The notes beneath the pieces are model-generated. The model was not told the origin of the DNA. It was given only the letters and a program-made list of their open reading frames with translations, and made no database searches. Shown piece by piece: positions 44,653 to 52,962 of a stretch of 64,000 nucleotides of DNA. The stretch is from Rhodopseudomonas sp. P2A-2r (GTDB taxonomy: Bacteria; Pseudomonadota; Alphaproteobacteria; Rhizobiales; Xanthobacteraceae). Numbering within the stretch: position 1 is the stretch's first letter; every line of letters starts with the position of its first letter. The stretch is from contig NZ_CP110389.1 of the NCBI RefSeq assembly GCF_026015985.1, positions 372,001 through 436,000 of the forward strand, written 5' to 3'. The position numbers were made by a program, and so were the translations under genes.

Positions 44653-45119
44653 CCCTGTATTTCATCGCCAAGTATCTGCACGTGCTCGGTGCCATCGTCA
44701 TCCTTGGCACCGGGACCGGCATCGCCTTCTTCATGCTGATGGCCCACCGCAGCGGCGACGCTGCTTTTATCGCGCGCACCGCCGCGACCGTGGTGATTGC
44801 CGACATGCTGTTCACCGCCAGCGCCGTCGTGCTGCAGCCGCTGAGCGGCGGCGTGCTGATGCTGCTGTCATCGACCGCGCCGGGCGAGCGCTGGCTGGCG
44901 ACATCGCTGGCGCTGTACGCGGTGGCCGGCGCATTCTGGATTCCCGTGGTGTTCATGCAGATCGAGATGCGGGACCTAGCGCGTGCTGCGGTGACCCGAG
45001 GCGCGCCGCTGCCGCCGCGCTACTTTGCGCTGTATCGCCGCTGGTTCGCATTTGGAATTCCCGGCTTCGGATCGGTGATGACGATCCTGTGGCTGATGAT
45101 CGCCAAACCGCAATTCTAG
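44649..45119 (+). CDS. DUF2269-family integral membrane protein
   Basis: This 156-residue protein has four membrane segments and starts MTLYFIAKYLHVLGAIVILGTGTGIAFFMLMAHRSGD, the DUF2269 hallmark (YLHVLGAIVLLG). The start overlaps the hydrolase stop by 4 bp (ATGA), so translation is coupled. The function is unknown; such proteins are often encoded next to SDR-DoxX-like proteins, as here. A histidine in the first helix (H11) is conserved in the family from memory. Confidence 0.75.
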   Translation: MTLYFIAKYLHVLGAIVILGTGTGIAFFMLMAHRSGDAAFIARTAATVVIADMLFTASAVVLQPLSGGVLMLLSSTAPGERWLATSLALYAVAGAFWIPVVFMQIEMRDLARAAVTRGAPLPPRYFALYRRWFAFGIPGFGSVMTILWLMIAKPQF

Positions 45120-45127
45120 GAATGCTC

Positions 45128-46444
45128 ATGACCCACGCCATGCCACATGTTCTGGTGCTCGGCGCCTCCGGTCTGATCGGCCGTTTTATCACCGACGATC
45201 TGCGCGCTCGCGGCTTTGCGGCAACCGGCCTGGCGCGACGGTTCTCGCCATCGCAGGCATCCGCCGGCGATCTCGCCTTGCCGGTGATGGCGATGGACGT
45301 TACCGCCCTGGCACAGTTGATGCGCACGCGGGAGATCGATCTGGTCGTCAACTGTCTCGGCATACTGCAGGACGGTCCGGGCAGCGATACCGGCGCGGTG
45401 CATCGCGATTTTGTCGCGCGGCTGCTGCAGGCAATCCGCGACAGCGGCCGCGACATCCGCTTTGTCCACGTCTCGATTCCGGGCAGCGCTGCCGACGACC
45501 AGACCGCATTCAGCCGCACCAAGCGCGAGGCCGAACAGCTGATCATTGCCTCTGCCGTGCGCTACGCCATCCTGCGGCCCGGCTTCGTGATCGCGCCATC
45601 GGCCTATGGCGGCAGCGCCATGCTGCGTGCGCTGGCGGCGCTGCCGGTGGACCTGCCGGCCGCCGAGTCTGCGACGCCGTTTCAGCCGGTGGCGGTGACG
45701 GACGTCGCCGCCACCGTGGCATGGCTGGCGGAGCACGATGCGGCAGCCGGCCCCGGCGTGGTATGGGACCTGATGGCGCCACATCCGGCAGCACTGGGCG
45801 ATGTGGTCGCACAATTCCGCCATGCCTTCGGTACGACCCAGATACCGCGCTTCGCGCTGCCGGCATTTTTGCTCGATCTCGGCGCGCGACTCGGCGATGG
45901 CGTCAGCTGGCTAGGCTGGTCGCCGCCGATGCGCAGCACGGCCATTGCCGAACTGCGCCGCGGCGTGCGGGGCGATCCCGCGCCGTGGATGGCGGCCACC
46001 GGCATCGCGCCAACGACGCTGGCACAGGCGGTGGGCGACCGCGGCGCCAGCATCCAGGACAAGTGGTTCGCCCGGTTGTTCCTGATCAAGGCGCTGGTCA
46101 TTACCAGTCTGGCGCTGTTCTGGATCGCCTCGGGCTTCATCGCCGTGGTGCTGTCGCTGCCGGCCACCAAAGCGATCCTCGTCAGTCATGATTTCCCGTC
46201 GGTCTGGGTTGCGCCGCTCGCCATTGGCACGAGCGTGATGGACATGACCATCGGCGTGCTGATCGCATTCCGCCGCAGTTGCGCATTCGGTCTGATCGCC
46301 GGCATGCTGGTGTCGCTCGGCTACATGGTGGGCTGCGCGCTGCTAACCCCGGACCTCTGGCTCGAACCGCTCGGCGCGCTGGTCAAGACCGGTCCGGCCA
46401 TCGTGCTGATGCTGGTGGCGCTGCTGACGCTGGACAATCGGTGA
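45128..46444 (+). CDS. NAD(P)-binding SDR-like protein fused to a DoxX-like membrane domain
   Basis: This 438-residue fusion has an atypical SDR/NAD(P)-binding half (VLVLGASGLIGRFITDDLRARG at residues 8-29, NCLGILQDGPGSDT near 80) and a C-terminal half of about four membrane segments (FLIKALVITSLALFWIASGFIAV onward, near 320-435) that resembles the DoxX-like region. AGG(A) at 45118 fits ATG 45128 better than ATG 45122, which is too close. It follows the DUF2269 gene by 8 bp and its stop overlaps the next gene's GTG. The NAD(P)-half plus membrane-half layout suggests membrane redox chemistry; the substrate is unknown. Confidence 0.75.
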   Translation: MTHAMPHVLVLGASGLIGRFITDDLRARGFAATGLARRFSPSQASAGDLALPVMAMDVTALAQLMRTREIDLVVNCLGILQDGPGSDTGAVHRDFVARLLQAIRDSGRDIRFVHVSIPGSAADDQTAFSRTKREAEQLIIASAVRYAILRPGFVIAPSAYGGSAMLRALAALPVDLPAAESATPFQPVAVTDVAATVAWLAEHDAAAGPGVVWDLMAPHPAALGDVVAQFRHAFGTTQIPRFALPAFLLDLGARLGDGVSWLGWSPPMRSTAIAELRRGVRGDPAPWMAATGIAPTTLAQAVGDRGASIQDKWFARLFLIKALVITSLALFWIASGFIAVVLSLPATKAILVSHDFPSVWVAPLAIGTSVMDMTIGVLIAFRRSCAFGLIAGMLVSLGYMVGCALLTPDLWLEPLGALVKTGPAIVLMLVALLTLDNR

Positions 46445-46878
46445 GCGATCTTGCGATGACGGACAACGTGACGCCAGCCTGGCCCGACGACGACGTCATC
46501 CTTTACGACGGCGTCTGCATCTTCTGTTCGCACTGGATCCGCTTCGTCGCCGCACGCGACGTGAGCAGGCGCTTCCGCTTCACCGCGATACAGTCGGACT
46601 ACGGCATAAGTCTTGCGAAACATTTCGGCATCGATCCGGAAAATCCTGACACCAACGCCGTAATCCATGGCGGCGTCGCGTACTTCAAATCTGACGCCGC
46701 ACTGACCGTGCTGTCGCTGCTGCCAGGCTTTGGATGGGTGCGTGTCCTGCGCGTCGTGCCGCGAGGGCTGCGCGACGCCGTCTACAATCTCGTCGCCAGA
46801 AATCGCTATCGGATTTTTGGGCGTAGCGCGGTGTGCATGGTGCCGGATGCGGAGTTGCGGAAGAGGGTAATGGAGTAG
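46441..46878 (+). CDS. DCC-family thiol-disulfide oxidoreductase (DUF393)
   Basis: A soluble protein of 145 residues with the DCC motif: VILYDGVCIFCSHWIRFV (CIFC redox pair) and a downstream RFRFTAIQSDYG pattern typical of DUF393. I took GTG 46441, which overlaps the previous stop (GTGA); ATG 46456 is a plausible alternative giving 140 residues. The fold is thioredoxin-like and the CxxC is intact, so disulfide chemistry is likely but the partner is unknown. It closes the four-gene operon and ends 3 bp before the convergent flavoprotein gene. Confidence 0.8.
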   Translation: MSDLAMTDNVTPAWPDDDVILYDGVCIFCSHWIRFVAARDVSRRFRFTAIQSDYGISLAKHFGIDPENPDTNAVIHGGVAYFKSDAALTVLSLLPGFGWVRVLRVVPRGLRDAVYNLVARNRYRIFGRSAVCMVPDAELRKRVME

Positions 46879-46881
46879 ACG

Positions 46882-48135
46882 CTAGGTTCGCTGGCGATCA
46901 AGCTCCTGGAGCAACTCCCCCGCCGCCCGTTCCCCGCTGTCCCTTGCCCCATGCGCCGTCGAGAAGAAGTTCGGTGACGTCGCTTCGCCGGCAAAGAACA
47001 TTCGGCCATCCACCGGCGCCGCAAGGATGGCGCGGGCGCCGGCGTGGCCGGGGCTGGCGGCGGAGTAGGCGCCCTGCGCGAAGGGGTCGTGGGCCCAGCG
47101 CGATTCGGCGAGCGGCGTCAGGCGTCTGCGAAAATCCGAACCGAGCAGGGCGACGATCTCGTCGATGGCCTGCGCCGACAGCGCGCCGGCGCCGGCGTCT
47201 TCCAGCTCGCGGGCGAACGGTCCGCCGTAAAAGCCTTCGATGGTGGGCGTGCCGAACGGCCGGATCTGGAAACTGCCGACGCCGCTACTAGTGGTGGCGC
47301 CGCGCAGGCCGGAATCGCTCGGCGTGTTGTCGGCGCCGGCGAGCGCCAGCAGCACCTTGTTGTTGGTGCCGAGCGGCAGCCCGCGGGCGGCATCGACCTT
47401 TGCGACGAGCGGCGGATCAAAGCGGATCGATTCATTGGCGAGCAGGTTGCTCGGCATGGTGACGATGACCTCTGCCGCGCTCAGCGTGCCCTTCGATGTT
47501 TCGATCCTGATGCGCGCGCCGGAATGATCGATCAGCGTCACCCGGGTATTCAGCGATACCGGGCACGGCGCGCCATAGGCCGAGATCAGCGCGCCATAGC
47601 CGGCCGACAGCCGCCAGTTCACCTCGGTGTCTTCATAGGCGTCCATGTCGTGCAGCGAGACACGGTCGAGGGTGACGCCGTTGATATAGGTGCTGATGGC
47701 ATCGATCATAGGATTCCAGCGGTTGCCCGGCTCCAGGCAGGTGCTGGCAGGGGCGTCCGCGTCGTTCTCGGCGGCGGCCTCGGCGCGGTCGTAGAAGGCG
47801 TCGATGGCCTGGAAGAAATCGATCCGGTCGGCCTTCGGAAAGGTCCTCTCATAGCTGCCCTCGCGCCACGGCGCGCGGGCCTTGTTGATCGCGAAGCCGA
47901 GTTGTTGGGCGATGGCCACGAATGAATTCTTGTCGGCGGAGTGCAGCCAGCCGCAGCCCATGTCGAACGGGATGCCGGGCGCGGCCATCACCGTATGGGC
48001 GCGGCCGCCGATCCGGTCGCGGGCTTCCAGCACGATCGCTGACAGGCCGGAATTCTCCAGCGCGCGGGCCGCGCCGAGGCCGGCGGCACCGGCGCCGATG
48101 ATGGCGACGTCGATCTCGGAGGGAAAGTTTGTCAT
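46882..48135 (-). CDS. Flavin monoamine oxidase-like FAD oxidoreductase
   Basis: This 417-residue flavoprotein has the dinucleotide motif VAIIGAGAAGLGAARALENSGLSAIVLEARDRIGGRAHT (residues 9-47), where E37 binds the ribose and RxGGR is the amine-oxidase signature. The C-terminal FAD contact is GRMFFAGEATSPNFFSTAHGARDSGERAA near 375-403. It starts at ATG 48135. Members oxidise primary or polyamines, but many bacterial paralogues have unknown substrates. No signal peptide. It converges with the DCC gene. Confidence 0.85.
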   Translation of the reverse strand: MTNFPSEIDVAIIGAGAAGLGAARALENSGLSAIVLEARDRIGGRAHTVMAAPGIPFDMGCGWLHSADKNSFVAIAQQLGFAINKARAPWREGSYERTFPKADRIDFFQAIDAFYDRAEAAAENDADAPASTCLEPGNRWNPMIDAISTYINGVTLDRVSLHDMDAYEDTEVNWRLSAGYGALISAYGAPCPVSLNTRVTLIDHSGARIRIETSKGTLSAAEVIVTMPSNLLANESIRFDPPLVAKVDAARGLPLGTNNKVLLALAGADNTPSDSGLRGATTSSGVGSFQIRPFGTPTIEGFYGGPFARELEDAGAGALSAQAIDEIVALLGSDFRRRLTPLAESRWAHDPFAQGAYSAASPGHAGARAILAAPVDGRMFFAGEATSPNFFSTAHGARDSGERAAGELLQELDRQRT

Positions 48136-48285
48136 CGCACCGGTGAATCGTTGCGGGTTGCAGGGATCGTGATGCGGCCTCACGCCGGATTGTCGTGACA
48201 GTGGGATATCGTCTTGCTTGAATTATTCAAGCCGCCGGGCGTCACGGTCGTGTCCGTCCCAAGCCCGTTCACAAAGGATCGTTCC

Positions 48286-48948
48286 ATGACTGACACCCCG
48301 GACTTCGAGCTCTATGGCTTCTGGCGGACGTCGGCGACCTACCGGGTCCGCGTCGCCTTGAATCTTAAAGGGCTGGTGGCCCATGAGCACGTCATCGATC
48401 TCGACAAAGGCGAGCAGCTCAGCCCGGCCTTTCTGAAGATCAATCCGATGGGCGCGATCCCGGCGCTGGTCACGCCCGGTCATCCGCCGCTGACGGAATC
48501 GCTGGCGATTCTGGAGTTTCTCGACGAGACCCATCCGGCGCCGCCGCTGCTTCCGGCCGATCCGCACGGCCGCGCCCGGGTGCGGTCGATCGCCCAGATG
48601 CTGGCCGGCGACACCCATCCGCTGATCACGCCACGAGTGCGGAAATATCTGGCAGGTACTGGCGGTTTTGACGATGCGGCGGTGCGCGCCTGGATCGTGC
48701 ACTGGTTCACGGTGGGGCTGGCGGCCGTCGAGACGCGGCTCGCCGGCGAGGCCGCGACAGGGACGTTCTGTCATGGCGACCAGGTGACCATGGCGGACAT
48801 CTGCCTTGCCAGCATCACCGCGGTGATGCGTGCGCTGGGCATCACGGTGCAGGATATTCCGACCATTGGTGCCATCGTGGCGCGCTGCGAGGCGCTGGAG
48901 GCCTTTGCCAAGGCCGATCCGATGAAGCAGATCGGTGCGCCGGTCTAA
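48286..48948 (+). CDS. Glutathione S-transferase, maleylacetoacetate isomerase (zeta) type
   Basis: A 220-residue GST: thioredoxin-like N-terminal domain with LYGFWRTSATYRVRVALNLKGL (zeta-class SSxxxRVRIAL-like motif, Ser/Thr catalytic region near 12-16), KINPMGAIPALV and LTESLAILEFLDETHP contacting glutathione, then an all-alpha domain. Zeta-class enzymes isomerise maleylacetoacetate or maleylpyruvate with glutathione in tyrosine or gentisate breakdown. No other catabolic genes are adjacent, so the pathway is not fixed. It ends 12 bp before repeat copy C. Confidence 0.75.
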   Translation: MTDTPDFELYGFWRTSATYRVRVALNLKGLVAHEHVIDLDKGEQLSPAFLKINPMGAIPALVTPGHPPLTESLAILEFLDETHPAPPLLPADPHGRARVRSIAQMLAGDTHPLITPRVRKYLAGTGGFDDAAVRAWIVHWFTVGLAAVETRLAGEAATGTFCHGDQVTMADICLASITAVMRALGITVQDIPTIGAIVARCEALEAFAKADPMKQIGAPV

Positions 48949-48960
48949 CCACAACGCAAC

Positions 48961-49079
48961 TGTCATCGCCCGGCCGGCGCGCAATTGCGCGCCAGGACCG
49001 GGGCGACCCAGTAAACGCCGGCTTCGCGGCTCATGAACGACGATGTTTACTGGGTCGCCCGCTTTCGCGGGCGATGACA
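48961..49079 (-). repeat. Dispersed ~120-bp inverted-repeat element, copy C
   Basis: The element starts TGTCATCGCCCGGCCGGCGC and ends CGCGGGCGATGACA, with CCCAGTAAACG and CGATGTTTACTGGG facing inward. It has the same orientation as the copies at 40581 and 59509 and lies between the convergent GST and typA genes, just before typA's terminator. Confidence 0.88.
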
Positions 49080-49119
49080 GCGGCGTGTGTGGTGGGCTGA
49101 AAACCCTGCACTCAAAATA

Positions 49120-49147
49120 AAAATGCCCGGCATGAGCCGGGCATTTT
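49120..49147. terminator. Bidirectional intrinsic terminator downstream of typA
   Basis: AAAATGCCCGGC and GCCGGGCATTTT form a perfect 12-bp stem around ATGA, with A/T tracts on both sides. It lies 28 bp beyond the typA stop and also faces transcripts from the GST side. Confidence 0.9.
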
Positions 49148-49174
49148 GTAATTATCAACTCAAGTCGTCGTCGC

Positions 49175-50998
49175 TTACGCGATAACTTCCTTGGTCTTTT
49201 CCGCGCGCTTGCGCTCGTTGGCATCGAGATGCTTCTTGCGCAGGCGGATCGACTTCGGGGTGATCTCGACCAGTTCGTCGCTCTCGATATAGGCCAGCGC
49301 CTTTTCGAGGGTCATGCGGATCGGCGGGGTCAGGCGGACGGCTTCATCCTTCGAGGTGGTGCGGATGTTGGAGAGCTGCTTGCCCTTGAGAACGTTGAGT
49401 TCGAGATCGTTCTCGCGGGTATGCTCGCCGATGATCATGCCCTTGTAGACCTTCCAGCCGGGCTCGATCATCATCGGGCCGCGGTCTTCCAGCTTGAACA
49501 TGGCATAGGCCACCGCTTCGCCGGCGTCGTTCGAGATCAGCACGCCGTTGCGGCGGCCGGCGATCTCGCCCTTGTACGGCAGGTAGGCGTGGAACAGGCG
49601 GTTCATGATCGCCGTGCCCTTGGTGTCGGTCATCAACTCGCCCTGATAGCCGATCAGGCCGCGGGTCGGTGCGTAGAACACCAGACGCAGGCGGTTGCCG
49701 CCCGACGGGCGCATCTCGATCATCTCGGCCTTGCGTTCGCTCATCTTCTGCACGACCACGCCGGAGAACTCCTCATCGACGTCGATGACGACTTCCTCGA
49801 CCGGCTCGAGCACGTTGCCGTCCTCGTCCTTGGTCAGCACCACGCGCGGACGCGACACGGAAAGCTCGAAGCCTTCGCGGCGCATGTTTTCGATCAGGAT
49901 GGCGAGCTGCAATTCGCCGCGGCCGGACACTTCCATCGCATCGCGGTCGGCGGATTCGACGACCTTGAGCGCGACGTTGCCTTCGGCTTCGCGCAGCAGG
50001 CGGTCGCGGATCAGGCGGCTGGTGACCTTGTCGCCTTCGGTGCCGGCGAGCGGCGAGTTGTTGACGATGAAGGACATCGACACGGTCGGCGGATCGATCG
50101 CCTGGGCCTGGATCGGGATCTCGACCGAGGGATCGCAGAAGGTGTCGGCGACGGTGCCCTTGGGCAGGCCGGCGATGGCCACGATGTCGCCGGCTTCGGC
50201 GATGTCGACCGGCTGGCGCTCGAGGCCGCGGAAGGCGAGGATCTTGGTGATGCGGCCGGTTTCCACCAGCTTGCCGTCACGCGAGATGACCTTCACGGCC
50301 TGGTTCGGCTTCACCGAACCCGACGCGATGCGGCCGGTGATGATGCGGCCGAGATAGGGGTTGGCCTCGAGGATGGTGCCGAGCATGCGGAACGGGCCTT
50401 CTTCGACCACGGGCGGCGGCACATGCTTGATGACCAGGTCGAACAGCGGCTTCATGCCGACGTCATGCGACGCGTCCGGGCTGTCGGCCATCCAGCCGTT
50501 GCGGCCGGACCCGTACAGGATCGGGAAGTCGAGCTGGTCGTCGGTGGCGTCGAGGGCGGCGAACAGGTCGAACACCTCGTTGACGACTTCGGTGATGCGG
50601 GCGTCCTGACGGTCGACCTTGTTGATGGCGACGATCGGGCGCAGGCCGAGCTTCAGGGCCTTGCCGACCACGAACTTGGTCTGCGGCATCGGGCCCTCAG
50701 CGGCGTCGACCAGCACGATCACGCCGTCGACCATGGACAGGATGCGCTCGACCTCGCCGCCGAAGTCGGCGTGGCCCGGGGTGTCGACGATGTTGATCTG
50801 GACGTCTTCCCAATGCACCGAGGTGCACTTGGCGAGAATGGTGATGCCGCGCTCTTTTTCGATGTCGTTCGAATCCATGGCGCGCTCGACCTGCCGCTGG
50901 TTGTCGCGGTAGGTGCCGGACTGCTGCAGCAGCTTGTCGACGAGGGTCGTCTTGCCGTGGTCAACGTGTGCGATGATGGCGATGTTGCGAAGGTTCAT
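49175..50998 (-). CDS. typA: Ribosome-associated translational GTPase TypA/BipA
   Basis: The protein is 607 residues, the normal length. G1 is [16 protein letters not shown] (residues 8-23), the switch I region is [16 protein letters not shown]3 is [14 protein letters not shown] and G4 is NKVDR. The C-terminal domain carries [33 protein letters not shown], diagnostic of TypA. It binds the ribosome and supports 50S assembly and growth under stress. ATG 50998 is clear; longer readings upstream run through its own leader. It has a promoter candidate at 51185-51212 and a strong terminator. Confidence 0.95.
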   Translation of the reverse strand: MNLRNIAIIAHVDHGKTTLVDKLLQQSGTYRDNQRQVERAMDSNDIEKERGITILAKCTSVHWEDVQINIVDTPGHADFGGEVERILSMVDGVIVLVDAAEGPMPQTKFVVGKALKLGLRPIVAINKVDRQDARITEVVNEVFDLFAALDATDDQLDFPILYGSGRNGWMADSPDASHDVGMKPLFDLVIKHVPPPVVEEGPFRMLGTILEANPYLGRIITGRIASGSVKPNQAVKVISRDGKLVETGRITKILAFRGLERQPVDIAEAGDIVAIAGLPKGTVADTFCDPSVEIPIQAQAIDPPTVSMSFIVNNSPLAGTEGDKVTSRLIRDRLLREAEGNVALKVVESADRDAMEVSGRGELQLAILIENMRREGFELSVSRPRVVLTKDEDGNVLEPVEEVVIDVDEEFSGVVVQKMSERKAEMIEMRPSGGNRLRLVFYAPTRGLIGYQGELMTDTKGTAIMNRLFHAYLPYKGEIAGRRNGVLISNDAGEAVAYAMFKLEDRGPMMIEPGWKVYKGMIIGEHTRENDLELNVLKGKQLSNIRTTSKDEAVRLTPPIRMTLEKALAYIESDELVEITPKSIRLRKKHLDANERKRAEKTKEVIA

Positions 50999-51143
50999 AG
51001 GTCTTCTTCTGGGTTCTACGGTCTGGGTGCCCGGAGCGGGTTCAACTAAGGCATGTCCAACAAAGCCATCAGGCCTTGCGCTCACCGCGCCGTCGGTTCT
51101 GCCTCGTCTGAAAACGCGCTGGGGCAATCCCTCCAAAAGCAAA

Positions 51144-51163
51144 CCCGGCCAAAGGGGGCCGGG
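51144..51163 (-). promoter_or_regulatory. Hairpin in the typA leader, followed by a T-rich tract
   Basis: Read on the minus strand, CCCGGCC and GGCCGGG form a perfect 7-bp stem around CCCTTT and are followed by TTTGCTTTT. It lies between the predicted typA promoter and the typA start, so it could act as a leader attenuator or as a second terminator for the operon upstream. Confidence 0.45.
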
Positions 51164-51184
51164 TACTCGGACGCGTTGCGTCGC

Positions 51185-51212
51185 AATATAGTGGGAAATC
51201 GCTAGAAAACAA
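51185..51212 (-). promoter_or_regulatory. Putative sigma-70-type promoter of typA
   Basis: On the minus strand TTGTTT (51212-51207) and TATATT (51190-51185) are separated by 16 bases, about 190 bp upstream of typA. This is an AT-rich island in otherwise GC-rich DNA, which supports a promoter. Confidence 0.45.
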
Positions 51213-51235
51213 CGATAAAGGTCGCCGGGTCGGCC

Positions 51236-51252
51236 AAAAAACGGCGGCCGTT
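51236..51252 (-). terminator. Terminator of the Lgt-like/radical SAM operon
   Basis: On the minus strand AACGG and CCGTT pair around CCG and run into a T6 tract, about 50 bp past the stop of the small membrane protein gene. The stem is short, but the T tract is good. Confidence 0.5.
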
Positions 51253-51304
51253 CCCGGCGTTTTCGGGGATTTTTGCGGCCCGGAGCCGATTCCCGCGCCA
51301 ATGC

Positions 51305-51547
51305 TTAACGCCGGCGCCCCCGAAACGCGGCCCGGAGCAGCATGATGCCGCCAAATCCGATCAGGAGGCAGACGAGGATCAGGGGCAGGAAGGTCGAGAC
51401 TATCGGGTCGTTGATGGACACCGCCCCGACCACCAGTGCGCACAGGCCCGGCAGCAGCAGGATGGTTCCGGTGACGACCATCAGGGCCGTGAGCCAACCA
51501 CTGCGCGGCTGCTGCTGCTGTGGCGCGTCGTTCGCCGGGTCGCTCAT
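51305..51547 (-). CDS. Small two-span membrane protein coupled to the radical SAM gene
   Basis: An 80-residue protein: a polar, glutamine-rich N-terminus (MSDPANDAPQQQQPRS), a hydrophobic segment at about 19-43, a short loop (SINDPIVS), a second segment at about 52-72 and an RRR end. Its ATG overlaps the radical SAM stop by 4 bp (ATGA), which argues strongly that it is real and co-translated. I recognise no family. Being the third gene of the operon, it may anchor or assist the two upstream enzymes in the inner membrane, which is inference from position only. Confidence 0.65.
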   Translation of the reverse strand: MSDPANDAPQQQQPRSGWLTALMVVTGTILLLPGLCALVVGAVSINDPIVSTFLPLILVCLLIGFGGIMLLRAAFRGRRR

Positions 51548-52962
51548 GGGATGACCTCCTTCGCCATGCGTTTGCGGATGCCGTCGATGCTGCCGTCGCG
51601 GTAGAACAGGTTGTAGGTGTCGAACGGGATGATCTGGCCAGATGGTGTCACGAAGTGGATGCAGGAGCGCTTGACGTTGCCGACGCAGAAATTGAAGCGG
51701 TCGAGAAACTGCACGATGGTGACGCGGAACACGCTTTCGTAGCCGAGATTGGCCGGCGCCTCGAACTGCGGCAGGCAGCACAGGAATTCGCTGATGCGCT
51801 GCCCGGTGTTCAGCGGCCCCGATGACAGCGAGAACAGCTCGATGAATTTTTCCCGCAGCACGGGATGTTTTTCCAGGCTGATGGTGTTGGGCATGATGTC
51901 GACCAACTGCTGTTGCGGGATCAGCGAGGTCACCGGCAGCACCTTGTCGCCGTTGCGCACGCCGTAGCCGATGGAAATGCTTTCCGGATTGCACGGCAGG
52001 GGAATCATATCGGCATCGCCGAACACGCCGGTCTCGACCACGCGGCGGCGGATCTCCGACAGCATGATGCGGTCGGTATCCTTGTTGAAATTCTCGTTGC
52101 GACCGGCGTCCTGCACCGGCTGCAGGGTCACGCCGCGCACGCACTTCCACGTCAAGGCATGACGCACGATGTCGCCGATCTCGTGGTCGTTGACGCCGCG
52201 CTTCACGGTGGCGACCAGTGTCGCCGAGACTCCGTGCGCCTCGAGATTTTCCAGCGCCTGCTGGCGGATCTTTCGCAGGTTGGCGCCGCGCAGGTTGACC
52301 AACGCGTCGCGCTGTAGCGAATCGAATTGCAGATAGACTTCCAGGCCGCGCTTCTGTTCGGCGAGGCGCTTCACAAATTCCACGTCGCGGGCAATGCGCA
52401 GCCCATTGGTATTGATCATCACATGGCGAATCGGTCGCGCCCGCACCGCGTCGAGGATGGCGAAAAAGTCGGGATGCAGCGTCGGTTCGCCGCCGGAGAT
52501 CTGCACCAGGTCCGGCTCGCCCTCGCTGGCCACCAGCGCGTCGAGCATCCTTTCGATGGTCGGCAGCGGCAGGAAGGTCGAGCGCGCCGGCGAGGATTCG
52601 GCAAAACACACCGGGCAGGTGAGGTTGCAGTGGTCGGTGATCTCGATCAGTGCCAGGCAGGAATGCTGTTCGTGATCCGGGCATAGCCCGCAATCATAGG
52701 GGCAGCCGAATTCGGTCTTGTGCTGGAACGACAACGGCCTGTCGCCGGGCTTGATAAAATCCTTGCACTTGCGCCAGTAGGCGGCGTCATCGGACACCAG
52801 CGTCGACTGCACGCCGTGCTGCCGGCAGCGCTTCTCGTACCAGACCTCGTTGCCGAGGATCTGGATTTTTGTCGGCACCAGCTTGAGGCAGACTTCGCAC
52901 AGCGATTGGGTCTGGCCCCAGAAAATGTAAGGGCGCGATCTACGCAGCGGCGCGTTCATCAT
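51544..52962 (-). CDS. Radical SAM enzyme resembling the tetraether lipid synthase (MJ0619/Tes) group
   Basis: A protein of 472 residues. The radical SAM cluster is C112-x3-C116-x2-C119 in ITDHCNLTCPVCFAES and the SAM-binding GGE lies in LVQISGGEPTLHPDF near 155. Extra cysteines precede it (LCEVCLKL near 22-25; GCPYDCGLCPDHEQHSC near 87-103), and a C-terminal block (CCLPQFEAPANLGYESVFRV, FNFCVGNVKRSCIHFV, IIPFDTYNLFYRDG) suggests further metal sites. This layout matches, from memory, the MJ0619-like family that includes archaeal tetraether lipid synthases, which couple lipid tails through radical chemistry. The substrate here is unknown. It starts at ATG 52962, overlaps the Lgt-like gene by 23 bp and the small membrane protein by 4 bp. 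Confidence 0.8.
   Translation of the reverse strand: MMNAPLRRSRPYIFWGQTQSLCEVCLKLVPTKIQILGNEVWYEKRCRQHGVQSTLVSDDAAYWRKCKDFIKPGDRPLSFQHKTEFGCPYDCGLCPDHEQHSCLALIEITDHCNLTCPVCFAESSPARSTFLPLPTIERMLDALVASEGEPDLVQISGGEPTLHPDFFAILDAVRARPIRHVMINTNGLRIARDVEFVKRLAEQKRGLEVYLQFDSLQRDALVNLRGANLRKIRQQALENLEAHGVSATLVATVKRGVNDHEIGDIVRHALTWKCVRGVTLQPVQDAGRNENFNKDTDRIMLSEIRRRVVETGVFGDADMIPLPCNPESISIGYGVRNGDKVLPVTSLIPQQQLVDIMPNTISLEKHPVLREKFIELFSLSSGPLNTGQRISEFLCCLPQFEAPANLGYESVFRVTIVQFLDRFNFCVGNVKRSCIHFVTPSGQIIPFDTYNLFYRDGSIDGIRKRMAKEVIP

Noticed and set aside
49229..51049. A 606-codon plus-strand open frame antisense to typA
   Set aside because: It mirrors codon bias in a GC-rich gene; composition is His/Asp/Gly-rich and random, while the minus strand encodes full-length TypA.
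51305..52693. A 462-codon minus-strand reading spanning the radical SAM gene
   Set aside because: Only its last 80 codons make biological sense (the small membrane protein, starting at 51547); the rest is out of frame with the radical SAM enzyme.
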